The notes: generated by a model not told the origin, from the letters alone. Positions 1 through 8,938 are shown, counted from the stretch's first letter. The stretch: 64,000 nucleotides of DNA from Streptomonospora sp. PA3 (GCF_009728995.1 NZ_VTZW01000016.1:516421-580420); one strand, 5' to 3'. Made by a program: numbers and translations.

Positions 1-198
1 GTGGCGAGGCCGCAAGTCGCCCCGCTCCCGCCGGCAGGCGCGGGAAGCCCCCGCCAAGCGGAGTTCGCCCGCGCTCGGGCGCCAGCACATTCAGCCTCAG
101 GAGGCCAGCGGCATGCATCAGCGTCTCTCCCCCTTCGGTGAGGCGTCCATAACGCCCACCACCGAAGAAGGCCCCCTCAACAGAGGATACTCAGGCCG

Positions 199-450
199 CT
201 ATTGACCAAAATACAGCACAGTAGACCTTGCCGCCATCAGAATAAACAAGAAAGCAAGAAACAAACTCACAAAAACCCTGTTCAGTTGATCAATCGACCG
301 CCCTTTGATTTCTTCGTAATTTCTATGGAAATATGGAATTCTGGATACCGGGAACCGCTGCAATTTATGCCAGTGTTTAAAACTCAAAAAAGAAAGATAT
401 AGAAATACCAGCGCCACTGCCAGTGTGGCAAGGTAGTTAGTAGTGCTCAA
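199..450 (-). CDS. Small two-helix membrane protein, unknown function
   Basis: This 83-residue frame starts at TTG (450) with GGAAG placed 4 bases upstream. It has two hydrophobic segments, about residues 5-23 and 61-80, joined by a basic, aromatic stretch, so a small inner-membrane protein is likely. The region is clearly more AT-rich than the rest of the window, which suggests imported DNA. I do not recognise the family. A frame on the opposite strand over the same bases lacks protein-like composition. Confidence 0.4.
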   Translation of the reverse strand: MSTTNYLATLAVALVFLYLSFLSFKHWHKLQRFPVSRIPYFHRNYEEIKGRSIDQLNRVFVSLFLAFLFILMAARSTVLYFGQ

Positions 451-510
451 CTAACTTCCAACCCTGTCTTCCATTCGGGGATCATACCTCAGGTTCAAAT
501 ACGCCAAGGG

Positions 511-582
511 CCGATCGTCGACGAGGTCGAACACCGCATCCGAAAACTCCTGGCGCGGTGGCCGGCCATGTCGGCCACCGTC
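511..582 (+). pseudogene. Possible IS21-type transposase (IstA) remnant
   Basis: One frame reads PIVDEVEHRIRKLLARWP and then AMSATV. This resembles the segment of IS21-family IstA transposases just before the motif that continues into their catalytic domain. The similarity ends abruptly after about 24 residues, and no start codon or partner IstB gene is visible. It lies between the small membrane protein and the 3' end of the NACHT gene, a plausible place for a decayed insertion sequence. The call rests on remembered family consensus only. Confidence 0.3.
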
Positions 583-661
583 GGCGCCGCCTCCCCGGGC
601 GCGGCTTCATCGGGTGGCCAGAATGCAAGCCGGGTTTACGTCTGTCCTGTATGCGCGCCCG

Positions 662-2974
662 CTATCGGCGGGTCGGTTCCTCGGATGTCACCGGCACCGC
701 CGTGAAGGACGCCTGCCCTTGGGTTGCCGCCGAGCTTTCCCCGTAGGTGCGGGCGAGGTGGTCTTGCAGTTCGGCGTGGCGGAACTGGTAGATCGGTCCC
801 ACAGCACGCAATAGCCCCAACCGGTGGGCATCGTCGAGGAACGGCACCAACCGCCGCGGCAGGCGTTTCTTCCACCCAAGGTAGAAGGTGGCCACCAGGT
901 AGACCGGCCACGCGTGGTGACGGCCCACCGAGAACCCGACTGCGGGCGCGAAGCCGAGCCCGACCAGAAATCCGCCGGCGATGCCGAACAGGAGCGTGCC
1001 CTCGTGCTCGGCCAGGGATGTCGCCACAAGCCCAATGGGGAGTACGGCTCCGATCATCCGCAGAAGGTTCAGGGAGCGGTCCGCTCGCCAGGTGGCGAGC
1101 GGAGTGCTCGCTGAACCCGTCTGGGCCGGGGACGCGGCCAGCTCCGTGAGTCCGAGCAGGAGCCCGCACACCAGCGCTACCGGGAGGACGCCCAGCAGTA
1201 CGACTATGGACCAGATCACGAAACCCGCTAACGCGAATAATGTCACCCATGGGGCAAGCCCGAGCACGGAGTCGAACTCGCGATACCCGACGATAAGCCA
1301 TGGCGTAAGCCCGAGCACGATCGAGAGTGGGATCCAGCACGCGAGTGTGTATTTTGCGACTAAGGAGAGGAGCCGGTGTTTTCGTTTTTTGATCCGGAAG
1401 TCGGCGAACGCCGGCGAGTCCGCCATCAGGGACGGGAACCTGATCGTGCCCCCGAACCCGGTGATAAGTCCGAGCAGGAGCCCGAAAAACAGTAAGAACA
1501 TGGGCCGGGTCATCATGAACGCAGCCACGAGCCAAGTAACGAGTCCGCCTGTGAGCCCCGTAAGGATCCCGACCATAGGACCGGCGCTGCGGGGCAGTGT
1601 GTGGCGGGCCAGTTCCCACCATGCGAAGTCACGGGTGCCGTGACGGCCCTCGCCGGTGGGGATGGTGTCCAGGTGGTGAGCGAGGGAGGACAACCAATCC
1701 CGGACCTGTTCGGGGTTGTGGTGTTTGCGGGGGCGGAAGGGCTCGGTCGGCGGGTCGGTGCTGGGCGTGCGGGTCTGGATGGTTGCGGGGATGAGCTGGT
1801 CCCACAAGTGCTTACGGAGCAGTTCGGGGGTGGGGAAGCGACCGGGGTCCAGCAGCGGGCGCGGATCGGCGTGGGTCTCGAGGTAGACGGTGCGCAACAG
1901 CCACAGCCCCACGGGAGTCGCCACCATCTCGCGCAGCGGCGCTGAGGCGGGGGAAGCGGGCCCGGCGCGCAGTTCGGTCAGGACCGGTGCCCAGCGTTGC
2001 CGGAGCCGATGGCGCGTGCGCAGACACTGGTCGAGGTAATCGGCGGCTTCGGCACGGCGCAGCCGGTGCGGAACGACGACCGCGGAAGAGGACAGCACCT
2101 CATCGGCCTCGCGGACCGTTTGGGCGAACTCCGCGCTGCGACTGGTCAGGATCAGCGGGCCATCACCCAGCGAGCGGTTCAACGCGCCGACCACGGCGAC
2201 GCGGTTTGGGGCGGAGAGTTCGTCCAGGCCATCCAGCACGGGCAGAATGCACCCGCTGTGGGCCAATCGTTCCGGGGCGCGCTCGCCCAGCGAGGTCGCC
2301 CGCAAAGCGGGGTAGTCCTGGCGCAGCCGCTGGGCCATCCAATCGCGCCAGTCGGGATGGGTGGCGGTGTTCCAGTGCGCCACCGACAACAGCACCGGCA
2401 CCGGCTCGGCAGAGTCCCGTGCGCGCACGAGGTGCCGCAGCAGTTGCACGGCCAGCGTCGTCTTGCCCGTACCCGGCCCGCCGAGGAGGACGAGCCGCCG
2501 ACGATGAAGGGCGCGGTATTTTGCGGACAGACCGGCGATCTCGTTGCTGGTGCCCTCCAACGTCAGCGCCTCCTCGGACAGCGCCGCTTCGGGCAGGTCC
2601 ATCAGTGCTGGACGGTCGGTAAGGCGCCACCGCACCGGCATGGGCTCAGGGTCGTGCAGCGAGCGCAGTTCCGCCTCCTGCTCCCACTGGGCAGCGACCA
2701 TCTCGGCCAGCGCATCGGCGGCCTGCTCGATATCTTCGCGGGTGGGTGCCGTCTCCGGGCCGGGCGGGCGCCGCCACCACGCCAGGATTCCCACCGCAAC
2801 TGAGGCGAGCGTCAAACCCACGGCCACCAGTTGCGCGACATCCGCGGTGGTGTCCGGGCCTCGTTCCCAAAGGACCACCGCGAGCGCCGCGGCCGCTCCC
2901 GCCAGGCCTAGAAGCCCTGCCCCGGCCGCACCGGCGCGCCACCACAACCCGGTTCTGTTCGCCACGCCCGCCAT
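662..2974 (-). CDS. NACHT-domain NTPase with membrane regions at both ends
   Basis: The protein is 770 aa and starts at ATG 2974. Two hydrophobic segments lie at about residues 12-36 and 46-66. They are followed by a NACHT-type STAND NTPase domain with Walker A GGPGTGKTT (about 164-172) and Walker B ILPVLDGLDEL (about 243-253). The C-terminal half (about 465-700) contains several long hydrophobic stretches, enough for six or more membrane helices, before a short soluble tail. Related bacterial NACHT proteins act as signalling or antiphage ATPases. The membrane C-terminus here could be the effector, but that is inference. No partner gene is evident, and the gene stands alone beside remnants of mobile DNA. 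Confidence 0.85.
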   Translation of the reverse strand: MAGVANRTGLWWRAGAAGAGLLGLAGAAAALAVVLWERGPDTTADVAQLVAVGLTLASVAVGILAWWRRPPGPETAPTREDIEQAADALAEMVAAQWEQEAELRSLHDPEPMPVRWRLTDRPALMDLPEAALSEEALTLEGTSNEIAGLSAKYRALHRRRLVLLGGPGTGKTTLAVQLLRHLVRARDSAEPVPVLLSVAHWNTATHPDWRDWMAQRLRQDYPALRATSLGERAPERLAHSGCILPVLDGLDELSAPNRVAVVGALNRSLGDGPLILTSRSAEFAQTVREADEVLSSSAVVVPHRLRRAEAADYLDQCLRTRHRLRQRWAPVLTELRAGPASPASAPLREMVATPVGLWLLRTVYLETHADPRPLLDPGRFPTPELLRKHLWDQLIPATIQTRTPSTDPPTEPFRPRKHHNPEQVRDWLSSLAHHLDTIPTGEGRHGTRDFAWWELARHTLPRSAGPMVGILTGLTGGLVTWLVAAFMMTRPMFLLFFGLLLGLITGFGGTIRFPSLMADSPAFADFRIKKRKHRLLSLVAKYTLACWIPLSIVLGLTPWLIVGYREFDSVLGLAPWVTLFALAGFVIWSIVVLLGVLPVALVCGLLLGLTELAASPAQTGSASTPLATWRADRSLNLLRMIGAVLPIGLVATSLAEHEGTLLFGIAGGFLVGLGFAPAVGFSVGRHHAWPVYLVATFYLGWKKRLPRRLVPFLDDAHRLGLLRAVGPIYQFRHAELQDHLARTYGESSAATQGQASFTAVPVTSEEPTRR

Positions 2975-3344
2975 TGTGGCGGATTCTCATATCGCCGTGG
3001 GAGCTGTGCCTCTGCGCCGCAATCAGGCCGGGCGACTCCGGACGTTCTGCCGCAAGGGACACGTCAACGGCAACCCACCTGGGAATGGCCGGGTCCAACC
3101 GGAATCCACACGTGCCGCGGGCCGCCGGAAGCCCATCAGCGGCGGACTGTAATACTTCGAGGGCACCGGCTCGATGCGGGCCGCATTTCCCGTGGAAGGG
3201 GCGTTGAGGATAATCCGCCCGGCCGCCGCTTCCAAGGCGACACCCACATCGTCAGCCCTCCCGTTTCAGGACGCACGGGAATCGCCTCGGCGTCTTGCGT
3301 GGCCCGGCGCCGGGGAAGGGGCGACGGCTTCGGCGGGCCCGGAC
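2975..3344. other. Intergenic stretch without a supported gene
   Basis: This stretch of about 370 bases separates the start of the NACHT gene from the 3' end of the 2-hydroxyacid dehydrogenase gene. Several open frames cross it, but none has a ribosome-binding site, recognisable motifs or protein-like composition. It must contain the NACHT promoter, though I see no clear -35/-10 pair. Confidence 0.5.
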
Positions 3345-4280
3345 TCAGTATCCGCGGTCCGGGTCGACGACACCGACAAGCTCCTCGCCCGCCCTCCAAC
3401 GCCGGACGTTCTCGGCCAGCCGCCGGCGGAACCCCCGCAGCGTCATCGCCGCGTCGGCCACGTGCGGCGTCACGATGACCCTGGGGTGCCCCCACAGCGG
3501 ATGCGCGGCCGGGAGCGGCTCCGGGTCGGTCACATCGAGGCCCGCGCCGGCGATACCGGCGCTGTCGAGCACCCGGACGAGCGCATCGGTGTCCACGATG
3601 GTCCCGCGCGCGACGTTGACGAGCCAGGCGGTCGGCTTCATCGCATCGAGCTCGGCCGCGCCGACCAGGTGACGCGTGTCGGGGGTGTCCGGGGCGGCCA
3701 GAACCACGTGGTCCACCGCCTCCCAGAAGTCGCCGACCGCGGCTATCGGCCGGGTCTGGGCGGCTCCGGGCACCGCACGACCGCTGCGGTTCACGACGCG
3801 GGCCTCTGCGCCCACAGCGGTGAGCAGCGGGATCAGGGCGCGGGCGATGCTTCCGCCGCCGACGATCCCCACCGCGGCCCCGTCCAGAGTCCCCACCCGG
3901 GGCAGCACCTCCGTCCTGGCCCATTCCCTGCACCGCAGGCATTCCGGAAGCATCCGGACGCCCGCCAGCAGCAGCGCCAGCGCGTGTTCGGCCACCGGGG
4001 CCGCGCAGACCCCCGCGGCCGACGTCCACACGCGCGCCCGGTCGATGATCCCCGCCTCCACCCACCGCTCGACGCCGGCGGAGGGAAGCTGCACCCACTC
4101 GATGCCGGCAGGAAGCGGCTGCGGGAAACTCGCCAGATCGGTCCATGCGGTCCAGGCGAGCGCCCGGGCGTCGGCGAGGTCGACCACGACAGCTCCCGCC
4201 CGGCGGACCGCCTCGGCAACAGCCTCGTCCGCGTCCGGCGCGACGGCCAGGCGCAACGGTTCCGACCGTTCCGACCCCAC
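3345..4280 (-). CDS. D-isomer-specific 2-hydroxyacid dehydrogenase
   Basis: The protein is 311 aa and starts at GTG 4280 with GGGGAG 8 bases upstream. It is an NAD(P)-dependent oxidoreductase of the D-2-hydroxyacid dehydrogenase superfamily. It has a Rossmann glycine motif GGGSIA (about 141-146) and the catalytic triad Arg225 (VNVARG), Glu254 (DPEPLP) and His273 (TPHVAD). Substrate is unknown. The N-terminal substrate domain is short, as in glyoxylate/hydroxypyruvate reductase-like members. It stands alone, about 4.7 kb outside the left edge of the phosphonate cluster, and I see nothing tying it to that pathway. Confidence 0.85.
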   Translation of the reverse strand: MGSERSEPLRLAVAPDADEAVAEAVRRAGAVVVDLADARALAWTAWTDLASFPQPLPAGIEWVQLPSAGVERWVEAGIIDRARVWTSAAGVCAAPVAEHALALLLAGVRMLPECLRCREWARTEVLPRVGTLDGAAVGIVGGGSIARALIPLLTAVGAEARVVNRSGRAVPGAAQTRPIAAVGDFWEAVDHVVLAAPDTPDTRHLVGAAELDAMKPTAWLVNVARGTIVDTDALVRVLDSAGIAGAGLDVTDPEPLPAAHPLWGHPRVIVTPHVADAAMTLRGFRRRLAENVRRWRAGEELVGVVDPDRGY

Positions 4281-5029
4281 GCGCTACGCTCCCCTTCTCC
4301 ACCGACCGCGTCTGCTGGTGCACCTGCCACTGTGACACGCCGAGCCGGGTGATCGCCGCCCCGGGCTCTGCCCGTCCCGGCCGCTGTCGCGGCGGGGGCG
4401 GAGTTCGTCAACCGGTTCGTCGGTGCGGGCAGCAAAGGAGCCCCAGCTCGTCCCGCGCCGCAGATGCCGAGGCAATCCGGTGCACGGCTGGTCTCGTCCG
4501 CGGCCAATGACCGCACGTCCTAGCGGCGGCGACGACGCGGTGCCCAGGGAAACGGCCCGTGGCCGGGGCGTCCTCGACGCAGGCGAAGAGCGCCCGGCCA
4601 CAGGCGGGGCCACGGAACCGGCGGCTGCCGGGCTGCTCAGGGCAGGACCGAGTCGACGTAGCCGCCGTCGACGCGCAGAGCGCCCCGCCCGCGCCGACTC
4701 GACTCCGCTCGGACAGCGACGGCCGCCGCGCCTCGGTGTCCGCCCTCGCCCCTACACGCGACCCCGCTGAGCCCGCTCCTCGCCTCAGCGCAGCGGTTCG
4801 GCACTGGAGCGGCCGACCGACGGTGCAGGAAGAAACTTCTCCCTTTCTGCGCCGATCTCTACCGTGACACGGGAATCGACCGGCGGCATCGCTGTCTTCA
4901 CGGCGAGGCCACCAGCGGGGAGCGGTGCCCGTGACCCGGGAGGGCCGCGACTCGCACGGCACTGCGGACACGCGGACGGCCGCCGGCACGGGGCCGATCC
5001 CACCGTACGACCATGCCTAAGGGGCGCAT
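4281..5029. other. Intergenic region with a decayed gene tail
   Basis: About 750 bases lie between the dehydrogenase and the Nramp-like gene. The only recognisable item is a short SDR-like C-terminus on the minus strand at 4637-4684. Longer frames are Arg/Pro/Ser-rich and look like antisense artefacts. The 3' end carries AAGGGG just before the GTG start of the Nramp-like gene. Confidence 0.45.
4637..4684 (-). pseudogene. C-terminal remnant of a short-chain dehydrogenase
   Basis: The minus strand reads GALRVDGGYVDSVLP followed by a stop. This is the typical end of classical SDR oxidoreductases (consensus near ...VDGGYV...). The frame loses similarity immediately upstream, and no cofactor motif or YxxxK is nearby. 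It is most simply the surviving tail of a deleted SDR gene. Confidence 0.4.
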
Positions 5030-6277
5030 GTGCTTCGAGCAGAGCAACGCACGACCAGTTGGAAACTCATCGGCCCCGGCATCGTCGTCGCCGCGACCGG
5101 TGTCGGCGCCGGGGACATGGTCGCCAGCCTCGTCGCGGGTGAGAGATTCGGATACGCCCTGCTCTGGGCGGTGCTCGTCGGCTGCCTGGTGAAGGTGGCC
5201 CTCGCCGAGGCCACCGGCCGCTGGCACCTGGCCACCGAGCAGACCATCTTCGACGGCTGGCGCAGTCTCGGCGGCTGGACCTTCGTCTTCTTCGGGCCCT
5301 ACATCGTGCTGTGGGGGTTCGTCTACGGGGCCTCGGCGATGTCCGCGGCGGCTCTGCCCCTCGCCGCGCTGTTCCCCTCCGTGCCCCTTTCGGTGTTCGC
5401 GGTCCTCGCTGGTCTCACCGGCCTCGTGTTCGTCTGGTTCAACCAGTACGCCGTCTTCGAGAAGGTCGTGACCGTCCTTGTCGGCGTCATGTTCGTCACC
5501 GTCGTCGGCCTGGCGGTCTACCTTGTGCCCGACCTGGGGGCGCTGGCGGCCGGGCTGGTGCCGTCCAACCCCGACGGATCGCTGTTCAACACCCTGGGAT
5601 TGATCGGCGGCGTCGGCGGCACGATCACCATGGCCTGCTACGGCTTCTGGGTCAACGCCAAGGGGTGGCGCAACGCGACCTGGATCACGATGATGCGCTT
5701 GGACAACCGGGTCGCCTACATCACGACCGGCGTCTTCGTCGTGGCGATGCTCATCGTCGGCGCGGAGCTTCTCGGCGCCGGCCAGGTGGCCCTGGCCGAG
5801 GGCAGCAAGGGACTGGTGAGCCTCGCCGACGTGCTGGAGGAGCGGTTCGGCCGGTTCGTCTCGGTGGTGTTCCTCATCGGGTTCTTCGCCGCCGCCTACA
5901 CCTCGATCATCGGCGTGTGGCACGGCGTCAGCCTGATGTTCGCCGACTTCGTCGGCAACATCCGCGGCCGGGCCAACCGGCCGGTGGAGGAGCGCGAGAC
6001 CAGTGTGGAGTTCCGTGCCTACCTGCTCTGGCTGACCTTCCCGCCGATGCTGCTGCTGGCAGTGGGAAAACCGATCCAGCTCGTCATCGCCTACGGCGTT
6101 CTGGGCTCGGCGTTCATGCCGTTCCTCGCGTTCACCCTGATGTGGCTGCTGAATTCCAAACGCACGCCACCGCAGTGGCGCAACGGCGCCGTCAGCAACG
6201 CCGGACTCGCCCTCGCGGGCGGACTGTTCCTGCTGCTCTGCGGCCAGGAGGTGCTAAGCCGCATCGGCGCCATCTGA
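5030..6277 (+). CDS. Divergent Nramp-family membrane transporter
   Basis: The protein is 415 aa. GTG 5030 is chosen because AAGGGG sits 5-6 bases upstream; the overlapping ATG at 5028 is in another frame. Around ten or eleven hydrophobic helices with the Nramp layout are visible. In true Mn/Fe Nramps the first helix carries DPGN and the sixth carries MPH. Here the matching places read GAGD and TMACYG, so canonical transition-metal coordination is missing. The protein probably belongs to the Nramp-related group with altered specificity (for example Mg2+ or an organic substrate). No metal-regulator site was recognised upstream. Confidence 0.75.
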   Translation: MLRAEQRTTSWKLIGPGIVVAATGVGAGDMVASLVAGERFGYALLWAVLVGCLVKVALAEATGRWHLATEQTIFDGWRSLGGWTFVFFGPYIVLWGFVYGASAMSAAALPLAALFPSVPLSVFAVLAGLTGLVFVWFNQYAVFEKVVTVLVGVMFVTVVGLAVYLVPDLGALAAGLVPSNPDGSLFNTLGLIGGVGGTITMACYGFWVNAKGWRNATWITMMRLDNRVAYITTGVFVVAMLIVGAELLGAGQVALAEGSKGLVSLADVLEERFGRFVSVVFLIGFFAAAYTSIIGVWHGVSLMFADFVGNIRGRANRPVEERETSVEFRAYLLWLTFPPMLLLAVGKPIQLVIAYGVLGSAFMPFLAFTLMWLLNSKRTPPQWRNGAVSNAGLALAGGLFLLLCGQEVLSRIGAI

Positions 6278-6528
6278 ACGGGACCCCTCGCGCCGGCGCC
6301 CATTCGGACGCGAAACCCGATAACACGCCAACCCCGTGCGGCCGAGCGGTTTCCGAGCAATCCTTCGCACCGCCCGGACGCCGATCCGCCATGCCATTCT
6401 CTACACCCGGAAAACCAATTCCATTTATCCCGAACAACCCCGCACACCCCCTTGACCGCGGCACCGGAAATGGTAATTTCGTGCCGCACCGCCAGATACA
6501 CGGAAAACCAGGAAAGGAAAATAGTTCG

Positions 6529-6753
6529 ATGGCGATCATGAGCGCTGTTTCCCGGATCGGCGACCGGATGCTGGAGAGCGTCGTCCCCCAGACCACGGCT
6601 CGGGCCGACCAGTACGAGTGCACCTGGCAGCAGTCGTGCCGACTCCCCTACTGCGGCTCCAACGTGTTCCTCACCCTGTGGAACCGGCAGGTCTGCGCCG
6701 GCCACAGCGAGCCCAGCTACAGCGACTGGGAGCGCGTCGGCTGCTACTGCTAG
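6529..6753 (+). CDS. Cys-rich small peptide with leader-like N-terminus
   Basis: The 74-residue peptide starts at ATG 6529 with GGAAAGGAAA about 9 bases upstream. Its first 26 residues form an amphipathic leader-like segment (SRIGDRMLESVVP). The tail is rich in Cys, Trp and Tyr and has six cysteines (31, 37, 42, 56, 72, 74), enough for three disulfides or for RiPP-type modification, ending in GCYC. There is no classical hydrophobic signal peptide. It is followed 115 bases later by a secreted SH3-like protein. No modification enzyme lies next door, so a RiPP assignment is open. Related short actinobacterial peptides with an SRIGDRML-like leader appear to exist, but I cannot confirm a family. 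Confidence 0.6.
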   Translation: MAIMSAVSRIGDRMLESVVPQTTARADQYECTWQQSCRLPYCGSNVFLTLWNRQVCAGHSEPSYSDWERVGCYC

Positions 6754-6868
6754 CCGGTAGCCGACCCCGACCCCGCCGCCGCCGGGCATGCGAAACGGCC
6801 CCCTCCGCCCGGCGGCGGCCCCCATCGATGCCACAGCACGCGGTTACGCCAGTTTTTAGGAGTGCATT

Positions 6869-7231
6869 ATGAAAGATGGGTTCTTGAAGTCGTCCGTGCT
6901 CGTCGCTTCGTTCGCTGCCGCGCTGTCTCTTTCAGCAGTGCCGGCGTCGGCCTCGGCAGCCCATTCAGTGCAAGAGGTGCCGAGTTCCGCCGCAGCCGAC
7001 ACGGAGCAAGTGCAGGCGCAGAGCATCAAGATCATTGCGGCCAGGGAGGCTCCCGTTCGCACCAGGCCCTATCGGAGCAGCCACAAGGTCGGCAGCGTCC
7101 AAGCCGGCGGCCACATCTACATTCAGTGCCGATACGTCAACAGCTACGGCAACTACTGGTACCGCACCGGGTCGTGGCACTACACCTACAGTGCCCACTA
7201 CCTCTCCTACCCGGGGATTCCTGCCTGCTGA
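6869..7231 (+). CDS. Secreted SH3-like domain protein
   Basis: The protein is 120 aa with ATG at 6869 and AGGAG upstream (6857-6861). A Sec signal peptide covers about residues 1-30 (KSSVLVASFAAALSLSAVPASASA, cleavage after ASA). The mature part resembles a bacterial SH3 domain (about 50-115): a VRTRPYRSSHKVGSV strand-turn followed by an aromatic YWYRTGSWHY stretch. Two cysteines (IQC, PAC-COOH) could pair. Such proteins bind cell-wall peptides or act as small extracellular modules. The enzyme partner is unknown. Confidence 0.7.
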   Translation: MKDGFLKSSVLVASFAAALSLSAVPASASAAHSVQEVPSSAAADTEQVQAQSIKIIAAREAPVRTRPYRSSHKVGSVQAGGHIYIQCRYVNSYGNYWYRTGSWHYTYSAHYLSYPGIPAC

Positions 7232-7450
7232 TGCGCCGGTTGTAGATCCGGTCCGCCTCGGCTCTGCTCGTTTTCCCGGGGCTGCGAGATCGACAAGCCC
7301 CTGACCGGGTATTCTCCGGACGCGCAGACGGCCACCGCCTGGTTATCGATGCCTGCGAAGACAACGAAGCCCTCGGCGGTGGCCGCTGAACTCGGCGCGG
7401 CGACGTCACCGTCTCCCTATCCCGGGTGACGGTGCTCTCGCCGGCCGCGC

Positions 7451-8296
7451 TCACGGGCGTGGTGCCGACGGGGCCTCGGCCGAGTCTCCCCACCCGACCG
7501 CGACCTCGTCGCCGACCGCGACCGCGCCCGGCGAGAGCACCGCGAACTTCGCACCGAAGGCGACGCCGCCCGCGGATGTGCGCCGGTAGCGGGCCAGGGT
7601 GGCCAGCGGCTCGGGCCCCGCCTTGGCTCCGGTGGCCTGGTCGACGGTGGTCACCGCGCAACGGATCGCGGGTTTCGCATAGCCCAGTTCCGCGCCGCCG
7701 ACCGCCAGGATGCGCATGGCGTCTTCTGTGTAGGGCGCCTCGTCACCGCCCAGGATGATGTTGGGCCGGAACCGGTCCGCCGGCACCGGCGTGCGGCCGC
7801 GCTCGGCGATGCGCCGGCCGAGGTCGGCCAGTGATGCGCGCGAGACCACCAGTACGGCGCAACTGTCGGCGTAGCCGCTGGTGCCCGGGGTGTGCCCGCT
7901 GGTGCGTCGGTCGTGGTCGGGCGGCACGCGCACCAGCCGACTGGGGGCACCCACGACCTCACTGAGCCACCGTGCCGCCTCCTCACCCTGATCGAGACCG
8001 GTGTAGGCGGTGCCGAACAGTTCGACACGGCGCCGGTCGCCGTCGGTGCGGACCGCGATCGCCACACTGCCGTGGCCCGGCGCCCGCAGCCGCAGTTTCC
8101 GACCCGAATCGGTGATCTCCGGGCGGATCACCGCCAGCCGCGGCGTACCGCGCTGGCTGCGGAACACGCCGTCGGCATCGACGACCATGAAGCTGCGGTC
8201 GTAGCAGAGCCCGGCCGGACCGATCCCGGACTCCGTGAGCACGGTGGCCCCGCACCCTTTCACGGGATAGCACAGTAGAGCGTCGACATAGGGCAT
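7451..8296 (-). CDS. MOSC-domain protein (YcbX-like)
   Basis: The protein is 281 aa. ATG 8296 is chosen because it gives the usual N-terminus of the family (ALLCYPVKGC); the frame stays open upstream but in low-complexity sequence. An N-terminal MOSC_N beta-barrel precedes a MOSC domain with the conserved RCAVTTVDQATG segment near residues 218-230, whose Cys is the presumed molybdenum-cofactor ligand. YcbX-like proteins reduce N-hydroxylated compounds using an electron partner. No ferredoxin domain is fused here, so electrons must come from another protein. It stands apart from its neighbours. Confidence 0.85.
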   Translation of the reverse strand: MPYVDALLCYPVKGCGATVLTESGIGPAGLCYDRSFMVVDADGVFRSQRGTPRLAVIRPEITDSGRKLRLRAPGHGSVAIAVRTDGDRRRVELFGTAYTGLDQGEEAARWLSEVVGAPSRLVRVPPDHDRRTSGHTPGTSGYADSCAVLVVSRASLADLGRRIAERGRTPVPADRFRPNIILGGDEAPYTEDAMRILAVGGAELGYAKPAIRCAVTTVDQATGAKAGPEPLATLARYRRTSAGGVAFGAKFAVLSPGAVAVGDEVAVGWGDSAEAPSAPRP

Positions 8297-8479
8297 CGCT
8301 GTTACCGTACGCCTCGGCGGATCGCCGACCGAAACGGATCGGGCGGGGTCTCCGCCCGGAAGGCGCCGTGCCCGGCCGCCCCCGTCCGTTCGCCTTCTGC
8401 TCGGAACGGGCGCGCACCGCTGCAAGCCCGCTGCCGCGGAGGCTCCCCGCGGCCGGGCCACCTGCTAGCGTCCGGCCTT

Positions 8480-8851
8480 GTGGAAGAGGGCGTGTACGTA
8501 GGCAACGCAGGCAAAGACGCGGCACTGGACAGCGGGTGGATCCTCGGGCATTTCAAGGACGGCGCCGATCCCCGCCACAGTGAGGCGGTGGAGGTCAAGT
8601 GGGGTGTCCACCCGCGGGGTGACCGGCGAGCGCAGTGGGTCACGGGTGAGGAGCGGACGGCTCTATTGGTGCTCATCAGCGGTCGCTTCCATGTCGAGTT
8701 CCCTGGCCGGGTGGTGGTCCTTGAGCAGCAAGGCGACTACGTCGTCTGGGGCCGCGGGACCGAGCATTCGTGGGTCGCGGAGGAGGAGTCCGTGGTCATG
8801 ACGGTCCGGTGGCCCTCCGTACCCGGTTACGCGGTGACAGCGGAATCCTGA
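8480..8851 (+). CDS. Cupin-like small protein
   Basis: The protein is 123 aa from GTG 8480. It folds as a single beta-barrel by pattern, with KWGVHPRGDRR at about 40-50, a LISGRFHVEFPG strand-turn at about 65-76 and a WGRGTEHSWVAEE turn at about 90-102 that places His in the cupin metal position. Similar unannotated actinobacterial proteins are common, some misnamed signal peptidase. No substrate can be assigned. It converges on the fomB end of the phosphonate cluster, separated by an inverted repeat at 8855-8910. Confidence 0.65.
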   Translation: MEEGVYVGNAGKDAALDSGWILGHFKDGADPRHSEAVEVKWGVHPRGDRRAQWVTGEERTALLVLISGRFHVEFPGRVVVLEQQGDYVVWGRGTEHSWVAEEESVVMTVRWPSVPGYAVTAES

Positions 8852-8854
8852 TCC

Positions 8855-8910
8855 ACTCGGGCGCGTGCGGCCTGCGCCGCCCGCTGGGGCGCGCATGCGC
8901 GCGCCCGAGT
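8855..8910. terminator. Bidirectional hairpin at left cluster edge
   Basis: ACTCGGGCGCG (8855-8865) and CGCGCCCGAGT (8900-8910) form a perfect 11-bp inverted repeat. The 34-base loop is itself GC-rich and can fold (GCGCGCATGCGCGC). It lies between the converging cupin-like gene and fomB, so it probably stops both transcripts and marks the left edge of the phosphonate cluster. Confidence 0.65.
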
Positions 8911-8938
8911 CGCCTCCATGCAGCTCCGGCCGCGGTCG

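Noticed and set aside
1-198. Open frames at the left edge of the window
   Set aside because: Frames on both strands are open, but none has a start context or recognisable motif; possibly the end of a gene cut by the window.
3345-4280. 2-hydroxyacid dehydrogenase as a member of the phosphonate pathway
   Set aside because: It lies outside the left hairpin with unrelated genes in between; the dehydrogenase at 22918-23943, divergent from pepM, is the better candidate.
7232-7450. Minus-strand frame with protein-like text near 7300-7400
   Set aside because: It reads like coding sequence for about 25 residues but has no start codon after the preceding stop and no recognised domain.
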